From a virus, in IMG/VR virus record IMGVR_UViG_3300044591_000743, positions 1 through 40,474 of that record: a stretch of 40,474 bases of DNA, one strand, 5' to 3'. Position 1 is the stretch's first letter, and every line of letters starts with the position of its first letter. Both the position numbers and the translations under genes were made by a program. This document shows positions 1 through 8,663 of the stretch, one piece after another. The notes under the pieces are model-generated. The model worked only from the letters and a program-made list of their open reading frames with translations, searched no databases and was not told where the DNA came from.

Positions 1-75
1 TCTACGGCGCGGTCGAGGTCGGCTGGGGCTGATCGGGCTCATGGCTCTCAAGACAAACACCACGCTCCTGGCGCA
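1..75. repeat. Left copy of the 75-bp terminal overlap
   Basis: Bases 1-75 are repeated at 40400-40474 with one difference (C at 68, T at 40467). The repeat covers the end of the structural gene at 39553 and the start of the next gene. This is the pattern of a circular or terminally redundant phage genome assembled once around. The mismatch falls on the first base of a leucine codon (CTG/TTG) and is silent, which fits strain variation in the source population better than damage. It could also be a sequencing error. Confidence 0.93.
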
Positions 76-814
76 GCTACCCCTGCGCCAGATCGGCGGC
101 TCGCCTGGAACTTTCCGTTCCATGTGGGGGCGTGGCGACCGGATGAACCAGTCCGTGGGCGAGGGCATCACGTCCAAGCTGGCGGGCATCCCCTCCGGGC
201 ACTTGGCCCCATCGTCGTGGGTGCTGCCGTACAAGCCGGGGGCGATGTCGTCGTTCACCAATCTGGTGGTGACGGTCACGCCGGGGCTGCTGAACCTCGC
301 GGCGGGCGTCAACATCAGCGGCGACTCGACGGTCACGATTACTGTCAATCCCGCTGATGGGCAACTCATTGTCTCGGCGTCAGGTTCAACGTCCATCACG
401 TTCAACCTTGCGGGCAACTTGGCCGGTGCCCTGTCCGCATCTGGCAGTACGTCCTTCTCGTTTACGGTTGACAACGCCACGCTGGGGGCCATCGTTGACG
501 CCATCGGCGCTGCGCTGGTCCAGTTCTCAAACAGCGCCACGATCAGGGCCACGGGCAACCTGTCGGGCGACATCACACCATTCACAGAACTCAGTCCGCA
601 GAACTTGGCTGCTGCGGTCTGGGCGCAAGTCATCGACGGAACATACGCGGCCAACGACTTGCTGAAGTTGATCGCGGCCTCTGCCGCGGGCGAACTGGCC
701 GGTTCGCCTAGCGGGCCGATTTTGATCAAGAGCGTGAACGGCAGTACAGTACGGATCACGGCCACAGTAGACGCCAACGGCAACCGCACGGGCGTGACCT
801 ACGATGTTTCCTAA
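41..814 (+). CDS. Phage structural protein, 257 aa, function unknown
   Basis: The ATG at 41 follows the preceding structural gene (ending at 40431) by 8 bases when the circle is closed. The protein has an N-terminal part of about 75 residues, then a long Ser/Thr/Gly/Ala-rich beta-type stretch (about 75-190) with repeated GNLxG and SGSTS phrases, then a short C-terminal beta unit. Such low-complexity beta-rich proteins are common in phage tails and fibres. It lies in a run of same-strand structural genes between portal and scaffold, so a virion role is inferred. I recognise no named domain. Confidence 0.8.
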   Translation: MALKTNTTLLAQLPLRQIGGSPGTFRSMWGRGDRMNQSVGEGITSKLAGIPSGHLAPSSWVLPYKPGAMSSFTNLVVTVTPGLLNLAAGVNISGDSTVTITVNPADGQLIVSASGSTSITFNLAGNLAGALSASGSTSFSFTVDNATLGAIVDAIGAALVQFSNSATIRATGNLSGDITPFTELSPQNLAAAVWAQVIDGTYAANDLLKLIAASAAGELAGSPSGPILIKSVNGSTVRITATVDANGNRTGVTYDVS

Positions 815-944
815 GACGTACTTCGCAGCAGCGTTCTTCTCGGGGTACTTCTTTCCCCCGGTTGATGGTGGGCCTACGCCTCCAGAAACTGCGGTCCAAC
901 TAGATATAAAATTGCGGTCGTTTACCGAGCGCGGGAGATTCTAA
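804..944 (+). CDS. Small aromatic-rich phage protein, 46 aa
   Basis: The ATG at 804 lies inside the last codons of the preceding gene (11-base overlap) and the frame stops at 942-944, directly before the GTG of the next gene. The product begins MFPKTYFAAAFFSGYFFPP, very rich in Phe, Tyr and Pro, and ends in a basic Arg-rich tail. Short proteins with this kind of start recur in environmental phage genomes among head and tail genes. Its function is unknown. The tight packing on both sides is the main evidence that it is real. Confidence 0.68.
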   Translation: MFPKTYFAAAFFSGYFFPPVDGGPTPPETAVQLDIKLRSFTERGRF

Positions 945-1250
945 GTGGCCATCAATCTCAAAGCCATCACGTCTTGTATCGGCTATGAGCAGATCACGTC
1001 ACTATCAACGGCAACAGCACTGAACGCGCCGTCTACGGATGCCAACGGGCTGAATTGCCGCCCGTCGTTTGCGCTGATCAGTTGTGAAGCTGCCGCGGTG
1101 CGGTGGCGTGATGACGGAGTGGCCCCCACAACCTCGGTGGGCATGCCGCTGGCTGCGGGGGTGACCTTGCAGTACGACGGTGACATCTCTCGCGTTCGGT
1201 TCATCCAGCAAACGCCTGGCGCCAAGCTGAACATCTCGTACTACGCCTGA
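945..1250 (+). CDS. Small virion-type protein, 101 aa
   Basis: It starts at a GTG immediately after the stop of the 46-residue gene, with a GGGAG ribosome site upstream. The 101-residue product is beta-rich with no charged clusters. Its C-terminal half (a TTSVGMPL phrase, then an RVRFIQ strand) resembles the same part of the 101-residue protein at 1387-1692 (TTSNGTPI, then RVSAIQ). I infer that the two are diverged paralogues, perhaps decoration or tail subunits. No named family is recognised. Confidence 0.75.
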   Translation: MAINLKAITSCIGYEQITSLSTATALNAPSTDANGLNCRPSFALISCEAAAVRWRDDGVAPTTSVGMPLAAGVTLQYDGDISRVRFIQQTPGAKLNISYYA

Positions 1251-1254
1251 CACC

Positions 1255-1377
1255 ATGTACATCTACAACGATCTGCCGGACAACCTGTCTTGGCCGCTGC
1301 ACAAGAAGCTCGCGCACAAAATCGCTGGGTGGTACAGGCGTTTTGTGGTACAAGTCAAACTGAAATTCCTCGCGTAA
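1255..1377 (+). CDS. Small basic protein, 40 aa
   Basis: An ATG at 1255, four bases after the preceding stop, opens a 40-residue frame that ends 9 bases before the next gene. The product is basic and aromatic (several Lys, His, Arg and Trp) with an amphipathic C-terminal helix. It fills an otherwise empty gap in a tightly packed run. There is no recognised family and the function is unknown. Confidence 0.55.
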   Translation: MYIYNDLPDNLSWPLHKKLAHKIAGWYRRFVVQVKLKFLA

Positions 1378-1386
1378 GGACGCATC

Positions 1387-1692
1387 ATGGAACTGCTCAA
1401 TCCTCTGGCCGGCGCCGATTTCCCGGCTCGCACGGCTGCTTACACCGGAACGGCTGGCAGCACTTCTACCTGGCCTACCGGCCCGCAGGGCGTGGTGGTG
1501 TGGTCAGACCAGGCTTGCTACATCATCGTTGGTGAGGGCGTGACCGCTACGACCTCCAACGGCACGCCTATCCCAGCCAACACGCCGATCCCGTTCAAAG
1601 TGCCTGCGGGCACGGGGGCACCGTGGCGTGTGAGCGCCATCCAAGTGTCCGCTGGCGGTACGGTGTACTGCAAGCCCATCAACATTCAGTGA
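1387..1692 (+). CDS. Small virion-type protein, 101 aa, probable paralogue of the gene at 945
   Basis: The ATG at 1387 follows AAGGA at 1376-1380. The product is Gly/Thr/Pro-rich and probably all-beta. The TTSNGTPIPANTPIPF stretch followed by an RVSAIQVSAGGTV strand lines up with the second half of the protein at 945-1250. Both are 101 residues long and separated by one tiny gene, which suggests an old tandem duplication. The role is inferred from context as structural. Confidence 0.75.
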   Translation: MELLNPLAGADFPARTAAYTGTAGSTSTWPTGPQGVVVWSDQACYIIVGEGVTATTSNGTPIPANTPIPFKVPAGTGAPWRVSAIQVSAGGTVYCKPINIQ

Positions 1693-1698
1693 CCTGTC

Positions 1699-1929
1699 AT
1701 GCCGTACTTTGGCGTACCTGTCCGTAATGGCATAGCCATTGGGCTAGGCACAGTCATCAGTTTGGCTGGCAAGCCTGCCGCGGCTTCGCCGCCTGCCCCG
1801 ACAATCAGTGTTCTGGACAGCGCAGGCACTTCGTATACTGTGCCCCTGACAGTTTTTGACAGTTCCGGCACCAGCTACACCGTCTCCAACACTGTGCTGT
1901 CCAGCGGCGGCACGGCGTACAACGTCTGA
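1699..1929 (+). CDS. Small repeat-containing phage protein, 76 aa
   Basis: The ATG at 1699 lies 6 bases after the preceding stop. The N-terminal 25 residues are hydrophobic (GIAIGLGTVISLAG) and the rest is three tandem units of about 13-15 residues built on the pattern V-[LF]-D/S-S-x-G-T-x-Y-x-V. Such short repeats suggest a small beta-structured fibre or adaptor element. The protein sits just upstream of the tail-fibre-like genes. No named family is recognised. Confidence 0.7.
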   Translation: MPYFGVPVRNGIAIGLGTVISLAGKPAAASPPAPTISVLDSAGTSYTVPLTVFDSSGTSYTVSNTVLSSGGTAYNV

Positions 1930-1937
1930 GGTAAAAC

Positions 1938-2507
1938 ATGGCAGCGTTTGAAGTCATTGCTCTGGACACTGCAACACCTCAGTTGCGTGCGCCTGGGGCA
2001 GCGGATACCTACACGTTCCCGCGTGCTGCGGCGTTTAGCGGGGCTATCACCTACGGTGGTGTGACGCTCAGCAACTCTGTGACCGGCACCGGAAGCATGG
2101 TGCTGTCGGCAAGCCCGACGTTTACCGGCACCACAACGCTGGCTACGGTGTCCCCCGAGACGCTGAACGCAAGTTCGGTTGGCTACACCGGGATGCCTCA
2201 GAACGCGCAGAGCGCCAATTACACGCTGGTGGCAGGCGACGCAGGAGATTCCATCGTCCACCCAATCACGGACAACAACGCTCGGACCTTCACGATCCCC
2301 GCAAACGGCAGCGTGGCGTTCCCAGTAGGCACCACGATCACGTTCATCAACATGATCAACACCGTGACGATTGCCATCACCACGGACACTATGTACCTCG
2401 CCGGGGCGGGAACCACGGGCAGCAGAACGCTGGCGGCTTACGGTGTGGCTACGGCAATCAAGGTCACCAGCACAAGCTGGATCATCTCTGGCAACGGGCT
2501 CACTTAA
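1938..2507 (+). CDS. Putative tail/fibre-associated protein, 189 aa
   Basis: The ATG at 1938 follows a GAGGTAAAAC ribosome site. The N-terminal half carries Thr/Gly/Ser strands of the kind that link phage fibre segments (TGTGSMVLSASPTFTGTT). The C-terminal half, from about residue 90, is a compact beta unit (AGDAGDSIVHPITDNNARTF) typical of small jelly-roll-like modules in phage fibres. The stop abuts the ATG of the LamG-like gene, so the two are probably co-translated. The fibre role is inferred. Confidence 0.75.
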   Translation: MAAFEVIALDTATPQLRAPGAADTYTFPRAAAFSGAITYGGVTLSNSVTGTGSMVLSASPTFTGTTTLATVSPETLNASSVGYTGMPQNAQSANYTLVAGDAGDSIVHPITDNNARTFTIPANGSVAFPVGTTITFINMINTVTIAITTDTMYLAGAGTTGSRTLAAYGVATAIKVTSTSWIISGNGLT

Positions 2508-4457
2508 ATGAGCGGCGTACTGCACGGCGTTGTTGCGTCCCTGAAGGCGGCTGCTGCTGCGGCTACGGATGCGTTCTTTGAGTACGTTACTCTGCTGTTG
2601 AACACCAGCGCAACCAACGGCGCTCAGAACAACACGTTCCTCGACAGCAGCACCAACAACTTCAGCATCACCCGCAACGGCGACACCACGCAGGGGTCGT
2701 TTAACCCGTACATGCCCAGCGGCTACTGGAGCGGGTATTTTGATGGGACTGATGACCGCCTGACGGTTGCAGACAACGCGGCGCTTCGACCTGGGACTGG
2801 AAACTTCACCATTGAGGCATGGGTGTTCCGCACTGCCAGTGGGGCCGCGCACACCATCTACGCCAAGGGCGGGGCCTCTACGGGCTTTGTTTTCCAGATT
2901 ACGTCTGGGAACTTGCTGCGCTTCACGGACACCACGACAAACATTGACTCCACCGGCACTGTCGCGGCAAACACTTGGGTTCATGTGGCTGTCGTGCGCG
3001 AAGGCACCGGCACGAACCAACTCAAGATCTACATCAACGGCACCAACGACGGTCAGGGTACTGTCAGCACAAACTTTAACCAAACGGAAGAACTGCGCAT
3101 TGGAGAAAACCGTGGCGCAACGGAAGATTTTGCTGGCTACATCTCCAACGTCCGGTTTGCAACGACTGCCGTCTATACCGGAAACTTTACACCTTCCACC
3201 ACCCCGCTGACAGCCATCACGAACACCTCCCTGCTGTGCTTGCAGGACAACCGCTTCAAAGACAACAGCACCAACGCCTTTGCCATCACGCGCAACGGTG
3301 ACACGCGCATCAGCAAGTTCGCGCCGTTCAACCCGCCAGCGTCTTACAGCACGGCCTCGTATGGAGGCAGTGGGTATTTTGATGGGACGGGGGATTACCT
3401 GAGCATTGCGGACTCGGCCACCATCCGCTTTGGCACGGGCACCTTCACCATTCAGGGGTGGGTCTACCGAGGCGCAGCAGGGACCGCGCACACCATAGCA
3501 GCCAAGGGCGGGGCGTCTACAGGATGGGCGTTGCAGATCACTTCAACGAACGTGCTGCGATTTACAGACACGACAACCAACATCGACACCACTACAACCA
3601 TCCCGGCGTCAACGTGGGCGCATGTGGCCGTCGTCAGAACCGGCACCGGGGCCAACGGGCTAAAGCTGTATATCAACGCGGTGGACAGCGCCACAGGCAC
3701 CAGCAGCACAGATTTTAGCCAAACAGACGCGCTGAACATCGGCGCGGATCGGTCCAACGCAAACGCGTTCAACGGCTACATCTCCAATCTGAAGTACACG
3801 GTAGGCACGGCAGAAAGCATTTCTGTCCCCGCGTCTCCGATTACGGGCGGCACGGTGTTGCTGAACTTCACCAACGCAGGCATCTTTGACGCGGCCACGA
3901 TCAACGATGGCCAGACCGTGGGCAATGCTCAGGTCAGCACCACGCAGGCGAAGTGGGGCACGACGAGCATGGGGTTTGACGGGACGGGCGACTGGTTAGC
4001 GTTACCCGGCAGGCCCGAAATGGCGCTAGGGACTGGCGATTTTACTGTTGAGTTTTGGTTTTACAGCAACAGCATTTCTACCACGCAGACTGTTATAAGT
4101 TGCAGAGACCCAGATACGGCAAATTTGGGTTTTGACTGCACATTGTTTGCTTCAAAAACCAACGTGGGGACCGCACTTTCTAATTACATTGTTGGCACAA
4201 CAACGTGGTCTAGCAATACTTGGTATCACAGTGCAATAGTTAGGTCTGGGTCGTCGTTAAAACTATATATTAACGGTACGCAAGAAGGCAGTACGTTTAC
4301 TTTAACTACGCAAAATTTCACAAACAGAATATGGCAAATTGGTAACGGGCCTAATGGCGTATTTAACGGCTACATTCAAGACGTACGCATCACCAACGGT
4401 TACGCCCGATACACGGCTAACTTCACCGCACCCACCGCAGCTTTCCCGACGCTATGA
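2508..4457 (+). CDS. Triple LamG/concanavalin-like tail protein, 649 aa
   Basis: Three copies of a LamG-like jelly-roll domain are visible. They start near residues 78, 285 and 490 with YFDGTDDRLTV, YFDGTGDYLSI and FDGTGDWLAL, each followed by a TGxFTxExW/QGW strand and ending in a YISNV/YIQDVR strand. This fold is known to bind carbohydrate, and phages use it in adhesins, so recognition of the host surface is the likely job. The N-terminal 25 residues may anchor it to the virion. The third domain is encoded by markedly AT-richer DNA (4040-4380), suggesting separate acquisition. The stop overlaps the next start as ATGA. Confidence 0.88.
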   Translation: MSGVLHGVVASLKAAAAAATDAFFEYVTLLLNTSATNGAQNNTFLDSSTNNFSITRNGDTTQGSFNPYMPSGYWSGYFDGTDDRLTVADNAALRPGTGNFTIEAWVFRTASGAAHTIYAKGGASTGFVFQITSGNLLRFTDTTTNIDSTGTVAANTWVHVAVVREGTGTNQLKIYINGTNDGQGTVSTNFNQTEELRIGENRGATEDFAGYISNVRFATTAVYTGNFTPSTTPLTAITNTSLLCLQDNRFKDNSTNAFAITRNGDTRISKFAPFNPPASYSTASYGGSGYFDGTGDYLSIADSATIRFGTGTFTIQGWVYRGAAGTAHTIAAKGGASTGWALQITSTNVLRFTDTTTNIDTTTTIPASTWAHVAVVRTGTGANGLKLYINAVDSATGTSSTDFSQTDALNIGADRSNANAFNGYISNLKYTVGTAESISVPASPITGGTVLLNFTNAGIFDAATINDGQTVGNAQVSTTQAKWGTTSMGFDGTGDWLALPGRPEMALGTGDFTVEFWFYSNSISTTQTVISCRDPDTANLGFDCTLFASKTNVGTALSNYIVGTTTWSSNTWYHSAIVRSGSSLKLYINGTQEGSTFTLTTQNFTNRIWQIGNGPNGVFNGYIQDVRITNGYARYTANFTAPTAAFPTL

Positions 4458-4768
4458 CGCTCTACAGCAAAAACGGATCTATTCCGAAGCCGCAGACGGA
4501 CGGCACTCCCGGCTGGGTGGAGGTGCCTGAGCCTCCTGTGCCTGGACCCGGTGAGGAAACGGTCTGGTGGAGCCCGCCTGGGTGGGTGGTGCGGCCTGTG
4601 GAGCCTGCTCCGGTCGAGGGCTATGTGTGGAAGTGGAGCCAGAGCGAGGAGAAGTGGGTTGACTACCCCATCCCTACTGATCCGCCTGCACCAACACCAC
4701 CCCCGCCGCCGTCACCAAACGGTACGATACCGGGCAACGTGACCATCACGGGCAACGTGACGATCTGA
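4454..4768 (+). CDS. Small Pro/Trp-rich protein, 104 aa
   Basis: It starts at 4454 within an ATGA overlap with the LamG-like gene. Residues 20-70 are rich in Pro, Glu and Trp (WWSPPGWVV). Residues 75-92 are a polyproline linker, and the end is two copies of G-NVTITGNVTI. The translational coupling suggests a companion of the LamG protein, perhaps an assembly factor or connector. I do not recognise the family. Confidence 0.7.
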   Translation: MTLYSKNGSIPKPQTDGTPGWVEVPEPPVPGPGEETVWWSPPGWVVRPVEPAPVEGYVWKWSQSEEKWVDYPIPTDPPAPTPPPPPSPNGTIPGNVTITGNVTI

Positions 4769-4775
4769 GGACATC

Positions 4776-6137
4776 ATGGCCGACCAAAAAGTTTCCGACC
4801 TCCCGTCACTGAACGGCGCTGACGTTGACGCAGCCGACCTGCTGTATATCGTTGACTCGTCTGCTGGGTTGGCCGGGTCAAAAAAGATCACCGTTGCTCA
4901 GTACCAGCTAGCGCCGTACTCCGGCGCAGTGATCAACGGCGTGCCGTACTTTGACAGCAACCGCGTGATAGCTTCATCCGCCGCGCTGACTTTTGACGGC
5001 ACCACGCTGTCGCTGGGATCGCTGTCGCTAGGCTCGGCGTTGCCTGTGGCTTCGGGGGGAACGGGAAGTACGTCTACAACTTACTGCTCACTGACTACTA
5101 ACGTCACCGGGACGCTCCCAGCGACAAACGGTGGCACAGGAAGTTCATCGGCTTTCACCGCCAACGGAATCGTCTACGCATCTTCAACGTCTGCTCTGGC
5201 TACGGGGAGTGCGCTGACGTTTGACGGCACGAACTTCGCCACCACCGGCACTTCATCGGCCACCAAGCTGATACCCACGGGGGGCGCGGCCACGGGCAAT
5301 GGGATGTACCTGCCAGCAGCCAACACGCTGGCGTGGAGCAACAACGGCGCTGAAACGATGCGCCTCGACTCCTCCGGCAACCTTGGCCTGGGGGGGGAGC
5401 CGAGCGCGTCTTGGAGCAGTTCTTGGTCAGCGCTACAGATCGGCGTATCTGCTGCAATGTGGGCCTTCAAGAGTGCAAACGGCTTGTCTGGATCGTATTT
5501 TTCCAATAACAGCGCATTTAACGGAACCAGTCGCGTTTACATAAACACAGCCGCTGCTACTGAATACTCTCAGTTAACGGGTCAGCACATTTGGTACACC
5601 GCCCCCTCCGGCACCGCAGGCAACGCGATCAGCTTCACGCAGGCGATGACGTTGACGAGCGGGGGTGATTTGCTGGTGGGGACGACGACAGGTGCTGGAA
5701 TAGGTGTGACAGTACAGCCAATATCCACCACTATACAAAACAACAATGCCCAAGCGACTGGTTTTGTCTTTACGTCGTACAGGCGCAGCAGCGTAGAGAT
5801 TGGGTCAATCACACAAAACGGCACCACCGCTGTTCTCTACAACACCACCTCAGACCGCAGGCTGAAGGACAACATCGCCCCAGCCCCAAGTGCCAGCGAT
5901 GACATTGACGCAATTCAGATCGTCAGCCACAACTGGAAGTCGGCACCGGACGAGCATGTCACCTACGGCGTCATTGCCCAAGACCTTGCGCTGGTGGCCC
6001 CGCAGGCTGTGCTGCAAGGCGACGACGGCGAAGAGGTCGAAAAGACCTGGGGCGTGGACTACTCCAAGCTGGTCCCGATGATCATCAAGGAAATCCAAAC
6101 GCTGCGCGCCCGCGTGGCCGCACTGGAGCAAGCGTGA
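4776..6137 (+). CDS. Tail fibre/spike with C-terminal S74 intramolecular chaperone, 453 aa
   Basis: The middle (residues 90-350) is Gly/Ser/Thr-rich fibre sequence with repeated ASGGTGS and NGGTGSSS turns. From Ser359 the hallmark SDRRLKDNI of the peptidase S74 chaperone appears, followed by GVIAQDL, the VDYSKLVPMIIK segment and a terminal heptad coiled coil. In this family the chaperone trimerises the fibre and cuts itself off using the Ser and Lys of SDxRLK, here Ser359 and Lys364. The mature fibre should therefore end near residue 358. Parts of the gene (about 5490-5560 and 5700-5800) are AT-richer than the surroundings. Confidence 0.92.
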   Translation: MADQKVSDLPSLNGADVDAADLLYIVDSSAGLAGSKKITVAQYQLAPYSGAVINGVPYFDSNRVIASSAALTFDGTTLSLGSLSLGSALPVASGGTGSTSTTYCSLTTNVTGTLPATNGGTGSSSAFTANGIVYASSTSALATGSALTFDGTNFATTGTSSATKLIPTGGAATGNGMYLPAANTLAWSNNGAETMRLDSSGNLGLGGEPSASWSSSWSALQIGVSAAMWAFKSANGLSGSYFSNNSAFNGTSRVYINTAAATEYSQLTGQHIWYTAPSGTAGNAISFTQAMTLTSGGDLLVGTTTGAGIGVTVQPISTTIQNNNAQATGFVFTSYRRSSVEIGSITQNGTTAVLYNTTSDRRLKDNIAPAPSASDDIDAIQIVSHNWKSAPDEHVTYGVIAQDLALVAPQAVLQGDDGEEVEKTWGVDYSKLVPMIIKEIQTLRARVAALEQA

Positions 6138-6185
6138 TACCATCAAGCGTACTGGCCCGTTGACCAGGTTTATCAAGGCCCGCAC

Positions 6186-6962
6186 ATGAGCCAAGAAGTC
6201 GCAGCGGAGATCGACGCCGCACAAGCCGCACCGGAACCCACGGCAGTTACGGAAGCGAGTCCTGTTGAACAACAGGCAACTGAGCCGGAAGTCGAACAAC
6301 AGGCAAAGACGTTTACTCAAGAGGAGTTGGACGCCATTGTCAAGAAACGGCTTGATAGAGAGCAGCGTAAGTGGGAGCGTCAACGGGCACAGCCGCCCGT
6401 GGCCGAGCAGCCTAAGCAGTTACCGTCTGCCGAGCAGTTTGAATCAACTGAAGCCTACGCGGAAGCGTTGGCCGATCAGAAGGTTGAGCAGCGACTGGCA
6501 CAACGGGAGGCGCAGAAGCAGCAAGCCGAACTGCTGGAGGCTTATCACGACCGCGAGGAGCAAGCCAGGGAGAAGTACGACGACTTTGAACAAGTCGCCT
6601 ACAACCCCAAGCTGCCCATCACGGCTGTCATGGCTGACACCATCCGCGCATCTGACGTTGGCCCCGACGTAGCGTACTACCTCGGCACCAACGTCAAGGA
6701 AACGGAACGTATCGCTCGCTTACCGCCCATCCTGCAAGCCAAGGAAATTGGGAAGATCGAAGCCAAACTGGCCGACAATCCACCCATCAAACGCTCAACA
6801 TCTGCACCCGCACCGATCACACCCGTCACCGCGCGCAGCGGCAACAACCCGTCGTATGACACGACTGACCCGCGTTCTATCAAGAACATGAGTACGTCGG
6901 AGTGGATTGAAGCCGAACGAGCAAGACAGATGCGAAAGATGCAGGCTCAGGCAAATCGCTAA
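6186..6962 (+). CDS. Putative capsid scaffolding protein, 258 aa
   Basis: The protein is highly charged and mostly helical, with Glu/Gln/Ala-rich N-terminal disorder, a basic KKRLDREQRKWERQR helix near residue 52, a long coiled coil (about 90-135), and a basic C-terminal helix (ERARQMRKMQAQ). Scaffolding proteins of P22-like phages have this composition and use a basic C-terminal helix to bind coat protein. It lies directly upstream of the coat gene, as scaffold does in P22. A 48-base gap before it separates it from the fibre genes. The function is inferred from composition and position. Confidence 0.82.
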   Translation: MSQEVAAEIDAAQAAPEPTAVTEASPVEQQATEPEVEQQAKTFTQEELDAIVKKRLDREQRKWERQRAQPPVAEQPKQLPSAEQFESTEAYAEALADQKVEQRLAQREAQKQQAELLEAYHDREEQAREKYDDFEQVAYNPKLPITAVMADTIRASDVGPDVAYYLGTNVKETERIARLPPILQAKEIGKIEAKLADNPPIKRSTSAPAPITPVTARSGNNPSYDTTDPRSIKNMSTSEWIEAERARQMRKMQAQANR

Positions 6963-6980
6963 ATCTGAAAGGAGCCCGCT

Positions 6981-8180
6981 GTGGCCAATAGCATTCTGAC
7001 CATTGACATGATCACCAGGAAGGCCCTGGAGATCCTGGAAAACAACTTGGTGCTCACGCGCAACGTGAACCGCCAATACGACGACAGCTTCGCTGTCGAA
7101 GGGGCCAAGATCGGCTCCACGCTGCGCATCCGCCTGCCGGACCGCGCTTTGGTGACTGACGGCGCCGCTCTGCAAGTGCAGGACGACAACGAGCAGTTCA
7201 CGACCCTGACCGTCTCCTCGCAGAAGCACATCGGCGTGAACTTCACGTCCGCCGAACTGACGATGCAGTTGGACGATTTCGCGGATCGTGTGCTGAAGCC
7301 TCGTATCAGCCAGCTTGCCGCCAGCATCGACGCTGACGTGGCCAACGCGTTCAACAAGATCGGCAACTCTGTCGGCACGCCCGGCACCACGCCGGCCACC
7401 TCGCTGGTTCTGCTGCAAGCCCAGCAGAAGCTCAACGAGAACGCCGCTGTGATGTCGCCGCGGTACGCAACGGTCAACCCTGCGGCCAACGCCGGGCTGG
7501 TGGAGGGGATGAAGGGCCTCTTCAACCCCACGGACACCATCAGCAAGCAGTTCAAGAACGGCATGATGGGCACGGGCGTGCTGGGCTTCGAAGAAGTCAA
7601 CATGAGCCAGTCCATCAAGCAGTTCACGACTGGCTCGCGCACCAACGGCACGACGGCGGCTGCAGTGACGACCGAAGGCGCGACTTCGATCTCGCTCACC
7701 GGCTTGGGCAGCACCAACACCGTTCTTGCTGGCGATGTGTTCACCGTGGCGGGCTGCTTTGCGGTGAACCCGCTGACCCGTGAGTCCACTGGCTCGCTGT
7801 TCCAGTTTGTTGCGCTCGCAAGCGTGACTGCATCGGGCGGCGCGGCAACGGTCACGGTTGCTCCGATGTACTCGGCCAGCCACGCGCTGGCCACCGTCAG
7901 TTCTCTGCCGGCCAACAGCCAAACGGTCACGTTCATCGGCGCTGCGTCCACGCAGTACCCGCAGAACCTGGTCTACCACAAGGACGCCATCACGTTTGCC
8001 ACCGCCGACCTGCTTCTGCCGCAAGGCGTGGACATGGCCAGCCGTGCCAACCACAACGGCATCAGCCTGCGTGTCGTGCGTCAGTACGACATCAACAACG
8101 ACCGGATGCCCTGCCGGATCGACGTGCTGTACGGCTACGGCGTGATCCGCCCGCAGATGGCTTGCCGTCTCTGGGGCTAA
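6981..8180 (+). CDS. Major capsid protein, P22 coat-like, 399 aa
   Basis: It starts at a GTG with a strong AAAGGAG site 9 bases upstream. The N-terminal part (MITRKALEILENNLV, then RIRLPDRALV and SSQKHIGVNFTSAEL) matches the pattern of P22-gp5-type coat proteins, which have an HK97 fold with an inserted domain. The region from about 225 to 310, rich in Thr/Ala/Val strands, would correspond to an inserted beta domain. The C-terminus (RVVRQYDINNDRMPCRIDVLYGY) is also typical. Length and the scaffold-coat-gp4-gp10 order support the assignment. Confidence 0.93.
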   Translation: MANSILTIDMITRKALEILENNLVLTRNVNRQYDDSFAVEGAKIGSTLRIRLPDRALVTDGAALQVQDDNEQFTTLTVSSQKHIGVNFTSAELTMQLDDFADRVLKPRISQLAASIDADVANAFNKIGNSVGTPGTTPATSLVLLQAQQKLNENAAVMSPRYATVNPAANAGLVEGMKGLFNPTDTISKQFKNGMMGTGVLGFEEVNMSQSIKQFTTGSRTNGTTAAAVTTEGATSISLTGLGSTNTVLAGDVFTVAGCFAVNPLTRESTGSLFQFVALASVTASGGAATVTVAPMYSASHALATVSSLPANSQTVTFIGAASTQYPQNLVYHKDAITFATADLLLPQGVDMASRANHNGISLRVVRQYDINNDRMPCRIDVLYGYGVIRPQMACRLWG

Positions 8181-8185
8181 ACCGA

Positions 8186-8207
8186 AACGGGGGCTAAGGC
8201 CCCCGTT
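8186..8207 (+). terminator. Hairpin downstream of the coat gene
   Basis: A perfect 9-bp stem (AACGGGGGC / GCCCCCGTT) with loop TAAG begins 5 bases after the coat stop. No T-run follows, so it looks more like an mRNA-stabilising or attenuating structure than a full terminator. Its stem is almost the same as that at 9083-9102. Confidence 0.6.
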
Positions 8208-8234
8208 CTGAACTTCATCTGAAAGGAACTCATC

Positions 8235-8651
8235 ATGGCTCTCCCTAATGGCGCTGGCGGCTACCAGCTTGGCGACGGCAACGTCAACGACCCGTTCATT
8301 GACCTGACCGCAGACCCGGTGGCGGTTACCGCTACTGCAACCCTGACCCCGGCGCAAGTGCTGAACGGTCTGATCTTGGCCAACAGCGGCGTCACCGCCG
8401 CGGCCCAGACCTACACGCTGCCCACGGTCACGGATCTGGAAAACGTGCTGATCAATTCTGACCGAATTGGCACCACGTTCACGTTCCGCGTGGTCAACCT
8501 CGGCACGTCTTCCGCCACCGCGATCATCGCGGCGGGCACCGGCTGGACTGTCTCGGGTTCGCTGACCATGACGATCCCCGTCACGACCGGCGCAAGCATG
8601 GTGGCTCGCAAGAGCGCCGCGGGTGCTTGGACGCTGTACCGCGTGGCCTGA
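8235..8651 (+). CDS. Probable head decoration or small structural protein, 138 aa
   Basis: The ATG follows GAAAGGA at 8220-8226. The product is Thr/Val/Ala-rich and predicted all-beta, with TATLTPAQVLNGLIL and TYTLPTVTDL strands, ending in GAWTLYRVA. It shares its overall build with the 137-residue protein that follows: a strand-rich core and a C-terminal short W-containing hairpin. It is placed between coat and tail accessory genes, the usual slot for decoration proteins. The assignment rests on position and composition. Confidence 0.75.
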   Translation: MALPNGAGGYQLGDGNVNDPFIDLTADPVAVTATATLTPAQVLNGLILANSGVTAAAQTYTLPTVTDLENVLINSDRIGTTFTFRVVNLGTSSATAIIAAGTGWTVSGSLTMTIPVTTGASMVARKSAAGAWTLYRVA

Positions 8652-8663
8652 TAAGGAGGCATC

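Noticed and set aside
1875-3491. Open minus-strand frame of 538 codons antisense to the LamG gene
   Set aside because: It is basic, Arg/Val-rich shadow sequence with no domain, caused by the codon bias of the real gene on the plus strand.
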